Origin: Rhyzopertha dominica
Lineage: Eukaryota > Arthropoda > Insecta > Coleoptera > Bostrichidae
Length of the DNA stretch: 64,000 nucleotides
NCBI GenBank assembly: GCA_025024175.1
Contig: QCXZ01000001.1
Coordinates: 31,180,942-31,244,941, forward strand
Reading direction: 5' to 3'
The position numbers and the translations under genes are program-made. The notes under the pieces were generated by a model. The model saw only the letters and a list, made by a program, of their open reading frames with translations. It had not been told where the DNA came from and did not search any database. Of the stretch, positions 27,301 to 37,086 are shown in pieces (the stretch's first letter is position 1; each line of letters begins with the position of its first letter).

Positions 27301-30300
27301 ACATTGAATTCATATAATGCTCGGTCTGGGCTTTGGCTCGTGATGGTGTAATGGAACAAGATCTCAGAAGCACTGAAACTGAGCAAGTGACAGACATGAG
27401 TGTCGAAACGTCAAGGTCAAATAACCAACGTGGGAACAAGCCCGGAAAACAACATGTCATAATATAACTCATATAGGTATAATCATCGATTGGCAGTTGC
27501 CTTATTCTATTAAAATAAATGCAATAATATCTAAAGCCAACAAATTACTAGGATGCATTGTGAATATTGTTATGAATTGAATGAAATTCGATCGCTGACG
27601 CTTCTTTTAATTCGCTTGTTCATTTTAATTTAGAATATTGTATATATATAGACTGAAATATATAAAAAAATATTATAATTATATCTTAAGTTACTTTGGT
27701 TGACCATTATCGACAAATTGACAATAGTTTATTTATTCTGAAGGTTCTATCGGGTAGTACTGATTGCAAACACATTTAAAAATTCTGTCAGTTGGCGGTA
27801 CCTGGGCGTCATGTTAGATGCTCTAGGTTGTTGAGGATACCTTTTCATTCAACATTCTATGGATACAATTATTCTCCTCATTGTCGCATGTGTCAATTAA
27901 CACTGATATTTAATAAACTCGATTTTGCGGAGGCATCTACCTTGTCGTTAAGACGTAGCTTCTCAAACTTTAACATAAAATTTTGTAGTTTGGTCTGTAG
28001 AATGGTTAATAAATGAATTAATTTTCATAAATAAATATTGTTAACATACATAAATTCCTCAGAAACTATACATATATGTCCATACTTCCTTAATTAAACT
28101 ATAACAGCTTAACAGCGGGTATCTGCCTGAACATACTGCGTGATAATATTGTAGGTGACATTTCATATTTATTTCTTAATGAACGGCGAGGAAAGCCATA
28201 TTGCAATTTTTTATTTCAATAAGATGGCTCTCCGTCACATTCGATGTAAAGATTTATTTGTGTGAAAAATGTACTATGAGCATTAGGATTATCATTAAAC
28301 AAATAAAAACTAGTCTTGATCTACTTTGATTAAGCTTTATTTGGAAAATACGATTTATCACAAGAATTTTGTTCTAAAATTATACATAATAAACACCAGG
28401 TCATTTCGAGGATAAAAAAAAATCAGTAGAAAAAACAAAAAAATCATTATTACATAATTATGCTTATTGTTCTATACTTTTGACTAACCTTTTATATTGC
28501 AACAGTTATATTACTAATTACGTTTCTTTTAAGTCTATTGATAATAAAAACGTCCTCAAAATAGGAGTTTTTTTTGTGTAATTAAATATTTACACTCGTT
28601 TAAAATTCAGCACGGTGCAACCTTTGTCAATTGCATTTCAGACCTTTAAATTTCTAATTATGTCTGCCAGTAGATACTAATTCACTGCATTACTTATCTG
28701 TTGACTTTTGTGTTTAGGTAATTAACAAGTAAGATCAGTAAACTATGTTATATTGTATTTGAACGCTTCTGGAGAAAAGAAATAGCATTGATTGATTATC
28801 TAGTCCTTCACAAAACAAAAATATTCGCCGCAACAGGGTGTGGCCTGTTTTAAAATATTTTTGTGTCGCGATCTGAGGTCAACATAAACAAAAGTTATCA
28901 TTTTACGGTTAATATTAATGTCGTCTTTAGCGATGTATGTGTACTTATCCGTGACCAGATAGTGTATGCGGTCTACACAGATCCAAATTATTTTAATAAC
29001 ACTTGATACTCCAGTTTCATTTCGGGTTATTAAGATTAAATAAAATTAAATAACACTCGCGGTTTGTAGAAGAAATACGTGGATAAATAAAAGTCGTCCA
29101 TTAAGTCTACTGAAATTGGAAATTAGGAAATTGATATTCGTTCCAAATTAGCACACAAGAGGCTTCATTTAGTTTCAGATGTCTAACAAGAAATCTAATA
29201 GTGATAAATTCGATGATTGCTGTGAGGGCCCATTGATGCCAGTCCCTTTATTTCCCAAATTTATATTAGGTAGGTTAATTTGAAACTTTTCTTGAACGCA
29301 AGATGGCATACTGTTTTATTGAAAACAAAGTTTATTGATTTTGTAAAAATATCGTAGAACATTGCCATTTCAACATTATTTTTTTTTCAAAAAAAAGGCA
29401 TGTGATGTAGTGACTGTTAATTATTTTTAACATGATTTCACTCTAAGAGGACATTGGCACATGCAGCTGTTTACTACTGTCTAATTAAATTAATACCAGT
29501 AAGATAACCTTATCGGAACGCAAATGTCTGATATATAAAAAAACATGTCGCATTGTCCCTCTATTCTTAGACTGTAAAACGAAAAGGTAATAGTTGTTTT
29601 TCAATCACCTAACTATCGGTTGAGTTGTTGGAAAAAAACGAAATAGTCAAAATATTTCCCTTCAGAAAATGCAATAACGGTATGATTTATAACGCCGAAA
29701 TATTCATTATGATAAAAGCGAATAGGTTCTATCTCCTCACAAATTTTAATTCCGAGATACGAAATTACGCAAGTGTTTAATAAACGAGGCCAGGGAACCG
29801 CCAGAAAGTTGTAAAATAATTTTTGTCAAGAAAAACCTGCTATTGTCTGGCTTAGACGTTAATTAGTATTTTACAACTCAATAATACTATCGAACGTAAA
29901 ATTATGCGATCAAAGGCAGTGCGTTGGAAAAAATAATAAAATAGTGCCAAATTGCTATATACGTTTGGCAGTATTTTGTACGGTATATTCAACAACATCC
30001 AGGCATGATTATATTGTTTAGTTTTTTTCTCTCCTCCTTGAATAAAATCTGATGTAAGTCCAAATGCTAAACTGCTACTTTTATTATAAACTGTTTTGGT
30101 TCAGTGGCTTTCATGGATTGTTGAAATAGTATAAAGTATTGATGATTTATACTTATAATAAACAACGCAACTTCAGAAAAAAGTACTTTTTATGTGTGAA
30201 CCTAAAATGGATTTGGATCGTTATTCCATATGGGCCCAACCTTTGATCTGAATGCACAGGGTGACCAAATGTGGGTGGGCAAAAAAACGCCGGGTTGTAT

Positions 30301-33180
30301 CGAGCAATTTTTTCGTGAAACGCATAATGCCGAAAAATGTACAATATTTTTTTAATAAATAATAATAATAATAAATAATTCTTCTAAAATTGCGTGATGA
30401 AATACTAAGATATATAAGATATATAAATATGTGTTTTTTTAACAACAATTACAGTTTGCTGTATGTTAGTATTTATAGTGGGGTCCACATTTTTATTTCA
30501 CCTTTTTTTTAAATAATTTTAATTTTCTTCTAGTACGGGTTATGACTTTTGTCACATATTCCTAGTGAAGAAATTTTTCTAAATGAGGAAGATTGATAAG
30601 ATACCTGTCGGTTTATGGGTCCAATACTGACGTGTGTCAGTATCAAGTTCAGTATCAAATAAGTACTTCTAATATAAAACATCTTTAAAATGTCACAGTA
30701 TTTTAGTTAAAATATACAATTCTGACATAGAGAATAATTTAGTTGAATAAAATACTGTATACAGCATTAGGTTTATGTGAATATCTCAAAAGCAGAAATA
30801 AACGATCTCAGGACAATTTTGTTAATTTCTTTGTATCCAGATTTGGCCACCCGTACAAGTTTGTTAATTATGAACTCATTTTATTTTAAATTGGTGAAAA
30901 TACATTTTTTTATTCTTTCACCTGTGTTAAATAAAAAAACGCTGCAAATTGAATCAATACTTCCACATCCAATTGTCAAAATGACATTTACGTTTTTATT
31001 TCTTATACTATACGATTAGTAATCAGGTTTTGAGCATTTTTTCTAGGACAAAGAGTCTTTGTGATATTAGCGAAAATAAACAGGAGGGAAAGTAACGGTC
31101 GATAACTACGTAGACTTGAAATAATTAAGGGTATGTCAACCTGGGTTTGAACACAGAGAATACTCTTTTTCTTAGCTAAACTTTCGACTTTTATTCAAAG
31201 TCTTCTTCAGGGCGTCTACAATAACATAAATGAAATAACAAAAATATATAAATTATTAAAATCGGTTTTTTTCAAATAACTAAAAAATTTTGATTTAACA
31301 AAAAATGACAAGAGTACGTTCTGATTAGAAATTTGATTTTCTATATAATACCAAAACTTTTAAAAATCATACGAGCAGGGTCCAAAATAGGTTTTTTGGA
31401 AATATTTCGAAAATGTCAAAATTTTGGATCAATTTTCCAAGACACTTTTGGTGAGAAATTTTATTTCCTATCTGATAGTATTTTCACTTTTTGAATATAT
31501 TAAATATAGTCGGAGATATTTAGGACAAACCGTTTTCTTTAAGTGACGCTTTTTTGCTAATATATTCTAAACAGTTTGCTGCACCGAAAATTTATAAAAA
31601 CGAATAATACTCGCAGTTATACTACTAATCACATACTAAAACGAAAAAAAATAAAAAAATTAAAATTTGCAAAAAGGTTTGTTACCCCCAATTTCGCCCC
31701 TTTCCCGATACCCTGCTTACCCCACAAACAATAGGTCACTTTGGGTAGTTGAGATTTATACGTTTGCCAAATTTCAAATTATCGTGTCCACAAACAATAC
31801 CACAGACACACAGAAACACAGACAACAAATTTGCTTTTGCTCAAATTTTGTTTTTTTGCGCTTTCGGCCATTTTAAAGCGAATGAGCAAATAAAATTTTT
31901 TGTAAATATTTCTCGCGATACAATACTTTCCATCCATTGGATGTGAAAGTAATTAACCCTCTATTTTTTTCATATAAGTATGGCAATCATAAGCCAATTA
32001 TTTGTGTTTTTAACACAGTTACTATTTTGTATAATATAACTGGATGTATAAAGTTTTATTAACCGTTTTTTTTTTTTAGTTAACTATATTTGATCATTTA
32101 TAGAGTAAGTTGTTGAAAAAAACTACTAAATATAAAGTTTACAGTTTTGTATTTTCTAAACAATGAAGGTGTATGTTTCTGCTCCAACTATTTGAATAAA
32201 TTCTTACATTAATTTTAAGCCATTTCATTTCCTTTGTAATTATCTTAGTAAAAAAAATTTTGAGAGTGCTTTAACCTTAAAAGGGGAAGACCGCAAAACC
32301 ATATTGTCTCTTAATTGGCGGATATCAAATTGAATACCGTTACTAATTGGTAAATGAATTTTTAATTTTGTGCTTTCACCAAGAAAATGTCGATTTCAGA
32401 CTTTATTTATCATATTTGCTTCTGTTATCTTTTTAGAAGCAACGAGAACTGATATAATACTTTTCTTAGCTAGGTACTTAAGCTCTAGACCATGAATAGT
32501 GAGTTCCATTGTTCTATACTATTAAATGGCAGAACTTACTTAATAGTCCTATGTCTAACTCTTCTACTAACAAAACTTGCTGGCATATTTGCAAATAAAC
32601 AGGCTATAAAATAAGTGATAATAACACTTGTAAAGATACAGTTTTCAAGTCGGCCAGTGTATGTTCTGTCCCCAGAATTAGTCCGCGTTTTTTCAACCGG
32701 AAACAACCTCCTCGTCTAACGTAAAAACTTCGTTTTCACACCATTATCGAACACCGTCTTGTGGAGCGACACTCCCTAATCCTACATAATTAAATTAGCG
32801 TTCTAAAAATACTCACATCAGTATGGTTTTCATTACTAACTGCAAGGTACCGTAGCTTATGTACGTCTTGCCATAGCACCTCATCATCATCCGGAAAACC
32901 GAAGGATCCGTTGTTCTTTTTTTCTCTTTCTCCCATTCTTTCTCCAATTGGTCTCCCAATTCCTCCGATCTGTAATCTTTTAGTATATCGTAGATGTCAG
33001 CTTCAGTCAGCTCCTTTCGTATGCCTTTCTTGAAGATTTCGTACGTGAAACTGAAATTGCTCTTTAAGGAGAAAATTCTGACAGAAGGATCTTGAAAACT
33101 TACAAGAACGTCACGATCTCAAGCAAGTTTGCCTTTTCCTTCGGGTTCGTCTTCCTTTCTCCTTTAATTCCGTTGTCCAT
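17437..33180 (-). CDS. ABCC4-like: ABCC-subfamily full transporter (MRP4 / lethal(2)03659-like), complete spliced gene, 9 coding exons
   Basis: Joining exons 33180-33104, 33050-32817, 26797-26367, 24774-24618, 22527-21286, 19662-19326, 19277-19127, 19074-18844 and 18353-17437 gives 3777 bp, in frame throughout with GT-AG borders, and encodes 1258 residues, close to the usual size of short (MRP4-type) ABCC proteins. Order: N-terminal cytoplasmic segment, TMD1 (about 80-410), NBD1 (Walker A 440-447 GNVGSGKT; signature 530-534 LSKGQ; Walker B DIYLLDD 549-555; H-loop His587), linker, TMD2 (about 685-985, starting with the helix at 687-706), NBD2 (Walker A 1053-1060 GRTGAGKS; signature 1151-1155 FSAGQ; Walker B ILVLDEA 1171-1177; H-loop His1207). 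NBD1 has Asp where NBD2 has the catalytic Glu, the asymmetry typical of ABCC. Three N-glycosylation sequons (Asn720, 728, 731) lie in the first loop of TMD2. By family, it is an ATP-driven exporter of organic anions or conjugates at the plasma membrane; the substrate cannot be read from sequence. Confidence 0.93.
18354..18843 (-). other. ABCC gene 2 intron 8 (490 bp)
   Basis: Bounded by GTAAGC donor and TTTACAG acceptor. Nothing recognisable inside. Confidence 0.8.
18844..19074 (-). CDS. ABCC4-like: ABCC gene 2, coding exon 8 (TMD2)
   Basis: 231 bp, acceptor TATAG, donor GTAAGC at 18843-18838. It begins with TRSPLIGHLSASLEGLPTIR, the conserved second coupling region of TMD2, and goes on through QEEFDKHQDLFNSVF to a further membrane helix. 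Confidence 0.9.
19127..19277 (-). CDS. ABCC4-like: ABCC gene 2, coding exon 7 (TMD2)
   Basis: 151 bp between a 48-bp intron (19325-19278) and a 52-bp intron (19126-19075). It encodes two hydrophobic helices and RKYYLPTSRSLKRLEG. Without removing the 52-bp intron the frame runs to a stop; removing it restores the family motif RLEGVTRSPLIGHLSA across the junction with exon 8. Confidence 0.9.
19326..19662 (-). CDS. ABCC4-like: ABCC gene 2, coding exon 6 (TMD2)
   Basis: 337 bp, acceptor TTTTAG, donor GTAAGT (19325-19320). It carries the extracellular loop with sequons NIS, NLT and NTS, then a transmembrane helix, and the conserved FFDTHLLGNVLNRFSRDLG element (the ABCC FFDT-P-GRILNRFSKD box) with His-Leu where Thr-Pro is usual. 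Confidence 0.92.
19840..21155 (+). mobile_element. Decayed LINE (non-LTR retrotransposon) antisense in ABCC gene 2 intron 5
   Basis: Inside the 1623-bp intron 19663-21285, on the strand opposite to ABCC. The first part (19844-20032) encodes ENGQIFAFAKHKQIKIKDTY, resembling the endonuclease motif NG-x-L-x-x-FA-x-x-x-x-L-x-I-x-NT-F of APE-type LINEs. The part at 20730-21070 resembles the region after reverse transcriptase: ITYLGIELLA, IKCLGALREV, LKVIIYKAIIQH, then in another frame GRPMSLWMDEITSDLKDWGL. The frames are broken by stops and shifts and the reverse transcriptase core is missing, so this is an inactive, internally deleted copy. Confidence 0.65.
21286..22527 (-). CDS. ABCC4-like: ABCC gene 2, coding exon 5 (end of TMD1, NBD1, linker, first TMD2 helix)
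   Basis: 1242 bp, the largest exon. It holds all of NBD1: Walker A GNVGSGKTALL, Q-loop YASQEPWLF, signature NLSKGQQARVNLARS, Walker B YLLDD followed by D-loop SALD, and H-loop VTHQ. The second signature residue is Lys rather than the usual Gly (LSKGQ for LSGGQ). A hydrophilic linker with DADESS follows, then KRYFSFGG and the first TMD2 helix. It ends in phase 2 at a GTAAGT donor. Confidence 0.95.
23037..23064 (+). repeat. Inverted repeat, left arm
   Basis: Matches the reverse complement of 23411-23438 at 27 of 28 positions; the arms contain CTGATCTCTAAATAACTG and its complement. Confidence 0.8.
23411..23438 (-). repeat. Inverted repeat, right arm
   Basis: Partner of 23037-23064, 346 bp away. 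Confidence 0.8.
24618..24774 (-). CDS. ABCC4-like: ABCC gene 2, coding exon 4 (TMD1)
   Basis: 157 bp, acceptor TTTCAG and donor GTAAGT (24617-24612). It encodes YFGKRISIYRIKTAGKTDER and AIKIIKMYTWERFF, the second intracellular loop of TMD1 that is highly conserved in ABCC proteins. It is too short for a simple ORF search and is placed by splice sites and homology. Confidence 0.9.
24991..25820 (-). repeat. Repeat family A, copy A2 (in ABCC gene 2 intron 3/4 side)
   Basis: Reverse-oriented copy, from CTTTCACATCCAACGG to TTGCAGCGG, within the 1.6-kb intron between ABCC exons 3 and 4. It is followed about 100 bp later by a truncated copy of the TA-flanked MITE family. Confidence 0.8.
25930..26252 (+). 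mobile_element. TA-flanked MITE family, truncated copy (family B)
   Basis: Similar along its length to the intact copy at 59849-60356, from TTACTGTAGCCACAA through CATAACCTAAAAGTTATACG to the terminal TTTATAGAAACCCTG followed by TA. The left inverted terminus is missing. Located in the intron between ABCC exons 3 and 4. Confidence 0.8.
26367..26797 (-). CDS. ABCC4-like: ABCC gene 2, coding exon 3 (TMD1)
   Basis: 431 bp with acceptor ACAG directly above 26797 and donor GTGAGT at 26366-26361. It contains the MGKLVSYF motif, the membrane helices of TMD1 and the coupling-helix region around TTGKIVTLITKDVHSFD, and ends with IPLQ. Joining to exon 4 is in frame (phase 1). Confidence 0.92.
26960..27020 (+). 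repeat. Inverted repeat, left arm
   Basis: Imperfect ~61-bp arm (AAAGCCC, TTATATGAATTCAACGTCACG, TATATGCAACCAACC) matching the reverse complement of 27274-27334. A ~42-bp direct repeat around GAAAAAGTAACTCGCT lies outside each arm (26870 and 27190). Confidence 0.7.
27274..27334 (-). repeat. Inverted repeat, right arm
   Basis: Partner of 26960-27020. Confidence 0.7.
27379..27418 (+). ncRNA. Hammerhead-ribozyme-like motif, copy 3
   Basis: CTGAGCA, then a short stem with GACA and TGTC arms, then GAAAC, a six-base gap and GTC. The flanking text (GAGTGTCGAAACGTCAAGGTC, CCAACGTGGGAAC, AAAACAACATGTC) is nearly identical to the arms of the palindrome at 63727-63920. The first box deviates from CTGANGA, so this copy is probably inactive. 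Confidence 0.35.
31079..31240 (-). mobile_element. 162-bp insertion carrying a hammerhead-like motif, with 6-bp target duplication
   Basis: Repeat family A copies without it read continuously through this point. Here AAAATA occurs at 31073-31078 and again at 31241-31246, flanking 162 bp absent from the other copies. The inserted sequence contains the hammerhead-like motif at 31173-31210 (minus). A small non-coding inserted unit with such a motif resembles retrozymes or SINE-like elements, but its class is an inference. Confidence 0.6.
31173..31210 (-). ncRNA. Hammerhead-ribozyme-like motif, copy 5
   Basis: Read on the minus strand: CTGAAGA, one extra A, a perfect 6-bp stem II (GACTTT with AAAGTC), GAAA, then G, a five-base loop and CTA, where GAAAG and CTA could form a two-pair stem III. 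Stem I is not evident. Confidence 0.4.
32817..33050 (-). CDS. ABCC4-like: ABCC gene 2, coding exon 2
   Basis: Acceptor CAG at 33053-33051, donor GTGAGT at 32816-32811; 234 bp, phase 2 on both sides. It encodes the conserved cytoplasmic segment with IFKKGIRKELTEADIY and YRSEELGDQLEKEWEKE, then the start of the first transmembrane region. It is preceded by a 53-bp intron and followed by a 6.0-kb intron. The homologous exon of gene 1 (1142-1375) has the same length and phases. Confidence 0.9.
33104..33180 (-). CDS. ABCC4-like: ABCC gene 2, coding exon 1 (start codon)
   Basis: The ATG at 33180-33178 opens MDNGIKGERKTNPKEKAN, matching the usual ABCC N-terminus with its NP-x-EKAN motif that binds before the first elbow helix. 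The exon ends in phase 2 at a consensus GTAAGT donor (33103-33098). No upstream in-frame extension is needed to match the family. Confidence 0.88.
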
Positions 33181-34995
33181 TCTGCAGCGAGTCCGGTCAC
33201 TTGAACATATGACATTAGTCACACCACTTGCGATACATCATTACCCCACAAACGGAAGAAACACAATGCAAGATAAGAGGCAACCAGTCCCGGGCGGAAT
33301 TTATCTAATCTGGAATAGTGCCGGTAATTTCAATGGGCAGAGGATACTGGCAGATCATTTAAAGATAAACGTGCATGTCGCGATCCCGAACGGCACTATT
33401 AGACACAGGNAACGCACTGTATCACAGACTGTCATCTTATTAAACTCTTAAATTCGGACGGTGCTTATGCAATTGTGTACGCAAGTTCAAGACACGCACT
33501 CGGACGTTTAAGGATGACTTCGGTTTATGTTGATTAAAAGTAAATTAATGGTGGTTGTTAACGACTCCTAACGGATTACGACATAATGAAATCCGGTGGT
33601 TTAATTAATTTAGGTATATGAGATAACTTTTGATATCTTGGCGATTAAAGTATATATGATTTAAACCACCTCCTTCAATTTGGTAAATTTTCAACATACC
33701 TCCCGTAAAGCTATGTCACCATCCATTGTTTTTGTTTTTAGTAATGCCCACTTCTATGTTTTATTTCACTTCCAACAATATTTCGTGTTTTACGAAGTGG
33801 TCCCTAGTCAAAGCAGAATATTCCAGAAATATTCCTCAGAATAATGATAACTGACACAGAAAGTTAGTGAACTCGTACGTAATTACTTTACGGTTTCATT
33901 TTCCAATCTGATTACCAAACAGAAAACAAAAACAGAGATGCAAGTAGGTAGGAAAGAAAATTATTTAACTAGAGTGGTGCCATACGACAGGTGCTGTAAT
34001 CCAAAGTAATCCGCAAATCTGTTATAGACAGATACCTTAAACAGCATAAAACGTGACAAATCTTTGAAATATACGGGGTGTCTCACCTAAGAGGGAACAG
34101 AATTTAGCTCCTTTATATATCTATAAAGGATTTACCAATTTACCCTGTGCGTACGCAAAATATATTTTCACTTACACAGGGTGTCTCGTTTTGTACGGGG
34201 GCTACTCAACACACTGTATATTATTACATTTTTTATTTCTCGGTAAATTTAAAGGCAACTTTGTTAATGTGACATCTTGCATTATATTCGAAAAAATGTA
34301 TATCTCGAAAACCAAGAAAGATAGACAGATGGAACTTTCACTGTTCGATTAAGCTTGAAACGTAGCTGCAACGCAAAAAGCAAAAAGAAAACAAATGCAT
34401 AAAATCATTAAATACAGACGCTTCAATTATGGCACATCCAATCACGGATAACTTGATTTATTTTTAAATAGAATGGTATATTTATTATTGCACTGTCAAA
34501 TGCAAAATTAGACAACGTTTCTACTTTATTCGGGTATATTTGGGTCTACAATAATTTCATGACTGAAACGTTTTTGTGGGGACACCAAGGACATGTGGAA
34601 GATTTCGAGAGATTACGCTCGAAATGCTTTTTTATGTTCAATGTTCGCCTAAAACTCGATATCATTTGTGTTAGCCTAAAATGGAGGACGCATTGAGCAA
34701 TTGATTTAAAATGTGTGATCCAATGTTAGGTATTTCTGTATACCGTTTGTTGCTGTTATTGTTTATTGTAGTTGTATAGTGGACTAGTATTATTAGTATA
34801 TCCATTGCCTAGCCACTCTTTGAGGATGACGGTGATAAAACTGCCAATCCTAAGCCTAAAGAAATAGAGAGAATAGTAGTAATGATCATTTTTTAAGTAA
34901 TAATAAGATAATAACATATTAAAAATAATGTTTAAAAAAGTAGAAAGGAATCAAACATACCATTCTTCAAAGATGCATTTCTTTTTTCCCTTTTA
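33181..34995. other. Upstream region of ABCC gene 2
   Basis: Presumed promoter and 5' flank of the transporter. No TATA box or known element can be placed with confidence. A short arm of an inverted repeat pair lies at 34150-34187. Confidence 0.4.
34150..34187 (+). repeat. Inverted repeat pair, left arm (transposon-end-like)
   Basis: 38 bp with CGTACGC, TATTTTCACTTA and ACAGGGTGTCTC, matching the reverse complement of 35592-35629 at 34 of 38 positions. The ACAGGGTG motif is typical of TIR ends. Confidence 0.6.
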
Positions 34996-35387
34996 CTTCC
35001 ACATCCAATAGATGGGAAGTATAGTATCGCGAAAAAAAATTTTCAAAAGTTTTTATTTGCTCATTCGCTTTAGAATGGTCAAAAACCTATTTTGGACCCT
35101 GCTCGTACGATTTTTTTTAAATTTTGGTATTATATAGAAAATCAAATTTCTGATCAGAAAGCACTCTTGTAATTTTATTGTTAAGTTAATAATATTCGAG
35201 TTATTTAGAAAAAACCGATTTTAAAATTTATATATTTTTGCTAATATCACGAGGACTGTTTGTCTTAGAAAAAATGTGTAGAGAAAAAAATGCTCAAAAC
35301 CTGATTACTAATCGTATAGTATAAAAATAAAAACGTAAATGTCATTTTGACATTTGGATGTGGAAGTATTGATTCAATTTGCAGCGG
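34996..35387 (-). repeat. Repeat family A, copy A4 (internally deleted)
   Basis: Keeps both ends, ACTTCCACATCC at left and TTGCAGCGG at right, but lacks about half of the interior: the text jumps from AATGGTCAAAAA to the CCTATTTTGGACCCTGCTCG block. Confidence 0.8.
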
Positions 35388-35591
35388 TTTTATTATAGCT
35401 GTCCTATATATTTGTACCTATATCTTTCTTGAATTTGTATATATACATTTTCTCAAAAATACCACAAACTATAACTTCAGAAGGCCTATTCGAGCCCACG
35501 CCAGACTAAGAAATTCGCTTTTAAGTGTAATTGTAATAATGTACAGTGTTCCATTTTAAAAAACAAAGTTGAATATCTCCCAGGAAAAAAG

Positions 35592-35629
35592 GAGGCACCC
35601 TGTATAAGTGAAAATATTTTCTGCGTACG
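35592..35629 (-). repeat. Inverted repeat pair, right arm
   Basis: Partner of 34150-34187; together they enclose repeat copy A4. Confidence 0.6.
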
Positions 35630-36189
35630 GATAAGTTTAATTCGTAATTTTTTTCCTGTATAGGTAATATTATTGGAGGCGAGACACTGTATAACAAGGT
35701 ATCCATGAATTTTGTGATAAACTAGTATCCATCAAATCACGTCAAATCTGAAAAGTATGATAACATTCCTCCCGTTTTCATAATTCATTGTTATTTTGTG
35801 TACAGTTTATTCGGTAAGTATTTGAGGTGCATATAACGATGATAAGATACAATACCGTTTAAACTCCAGCTTACATACATTAACATATTGGGTTTGGGTG
35901 TTTAAGCTCCAGTTTCGTCGGATTACATACATTNTATGGTGGTTCAAATAAATAATAAGAGTTGCAACTAAAAAAAGCGTCATCTTGCTNATAAATAAAA
36001 CATAGCTTATAGGTACAGAACACTAAGCAAAGTTTCTATTCTNCATTACATAGAATTTTTGTTAAATTAATGAGATTGGTGAAATTTTCTATACTTATAT
36101 GATGGTCAGGTACTGAAGGTGTTGTTGGTCTTTTGTTCCTCGAATGCTAGGAATAAAGATTAGTCTTATACAGGGTGTCCAATTTTAGG

Positions 36190-36885
36190 AAAAAAAATTG
36201 AAAATTTTTTATTGGCTCAATCGCTTTAAAATGGTATAAAACGTCCAAAAACAAAATTTGAGCAAGAAATTTCTTGTCGTGTGTCTGTGAGTGGACGCGA
36301 TAACTTTTAAAAGACAACAGATGCACTTGAAATATGGCGTAGATATAAATCTCAACTACTCAAAGAGACCTATGGTTTTTGGGGTAAGTAGGGTATAGGG
36401 AAGAAGGTGAAATTGGGGGATAATTTTAGTAACTGATTAGTAGTATAATTGCGAATATAATTCGGCCCCATAAATTTTAGCAAAGATATTACCAAAGGAG
36501 CGTCGCTTAGAAAAAAAGGTTTTTCCTAAATATCTTCGAAAATACTTAATATATTCAAAAGGTGAAACTACCATCACATAGGAAATAGAATTTCTCACAG
36601 AACGTGTTTTCAAATTTTTTCCCAAAATTTTGACATTCTGAAATATTTCTAAGAAACTGGATTTTGGACTTTGTCTGCCCGTTTTTTTCAATTTTTCTTT
36701 TATATAGAAAATCAAATTTTTGATCACTGAGCACTTTTCCAATTTTATTGTTAAGTTAATAATTTAGAAAAAAAGATTTTTAAAATGTATGGATTTTTGC
36801 TAATATCACGAGAATCATTTGTCGTAAAAAAATGTCATTTTGACAACTGACAATTGATATGGAAGTATTAATTCAATTTGCAGCG
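36190..36885 (-). repeat. Repeat family A, copy A5 (diverged)
   Basis: The most diverged copy. The left terminus is lost, the interior (TCGCTTTAAAATGG, AAACCG-like, CAAATTTTTGATCA) and the right end (CAATTTGCAGCG) are recognisable. Confidence 0.75.
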
Positions 36886-37086
36886 ATTTTTTGTATTGAA
36901 TTACGGTTTGGACATTACTGTTTTACTTTCTTATTGTGAGTTGAACTGCACCGTCGTCATTTTGTAACCTCTTTTTTAAAACTACAGCCAACTCTTCAAT
37001 AATCTTGCATTTCTTCAGTCCTTGATATCTCGCTGGTGAATGCAGATACAAAAAAAACTTTAAAGGCGGTTTTTATAGATATTTAT

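Larger units (their letters stand above)
30940..31949 (+). repeat. Repeat family A, copy A3 (interrupted by a 162-bp insertion)
   Basis: Same ends as A1. Relative to A1 and A2 it carries an insertion at 31079-31240 flanked by AAAATA duplications. It lies in the 6-kb intron between ABCC exons 2 and 3. Confidence 0.8.
26798..32816 (-). other. ABCC gene 2 intron 2 (6.0 kb)
   Basis: GTGAGT donor and TTTTACAG acceptor. It holds the inverted repeat 26960-27020 / 27274-27334, a hammerhead-like element near 27379, and repeat copy A3 with its nested insertion. No ABCC exon is missing, since exons 2 and 3 join in frame at a conserved position. The stretch 27480-30930 holds nothing I recognise. Confidence 0.75.

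Noticed and set aside
33092..33451. 119-codon plus-strand frame
   Set aside because: Antisense to ABCC exon 1 and its 5' flank.
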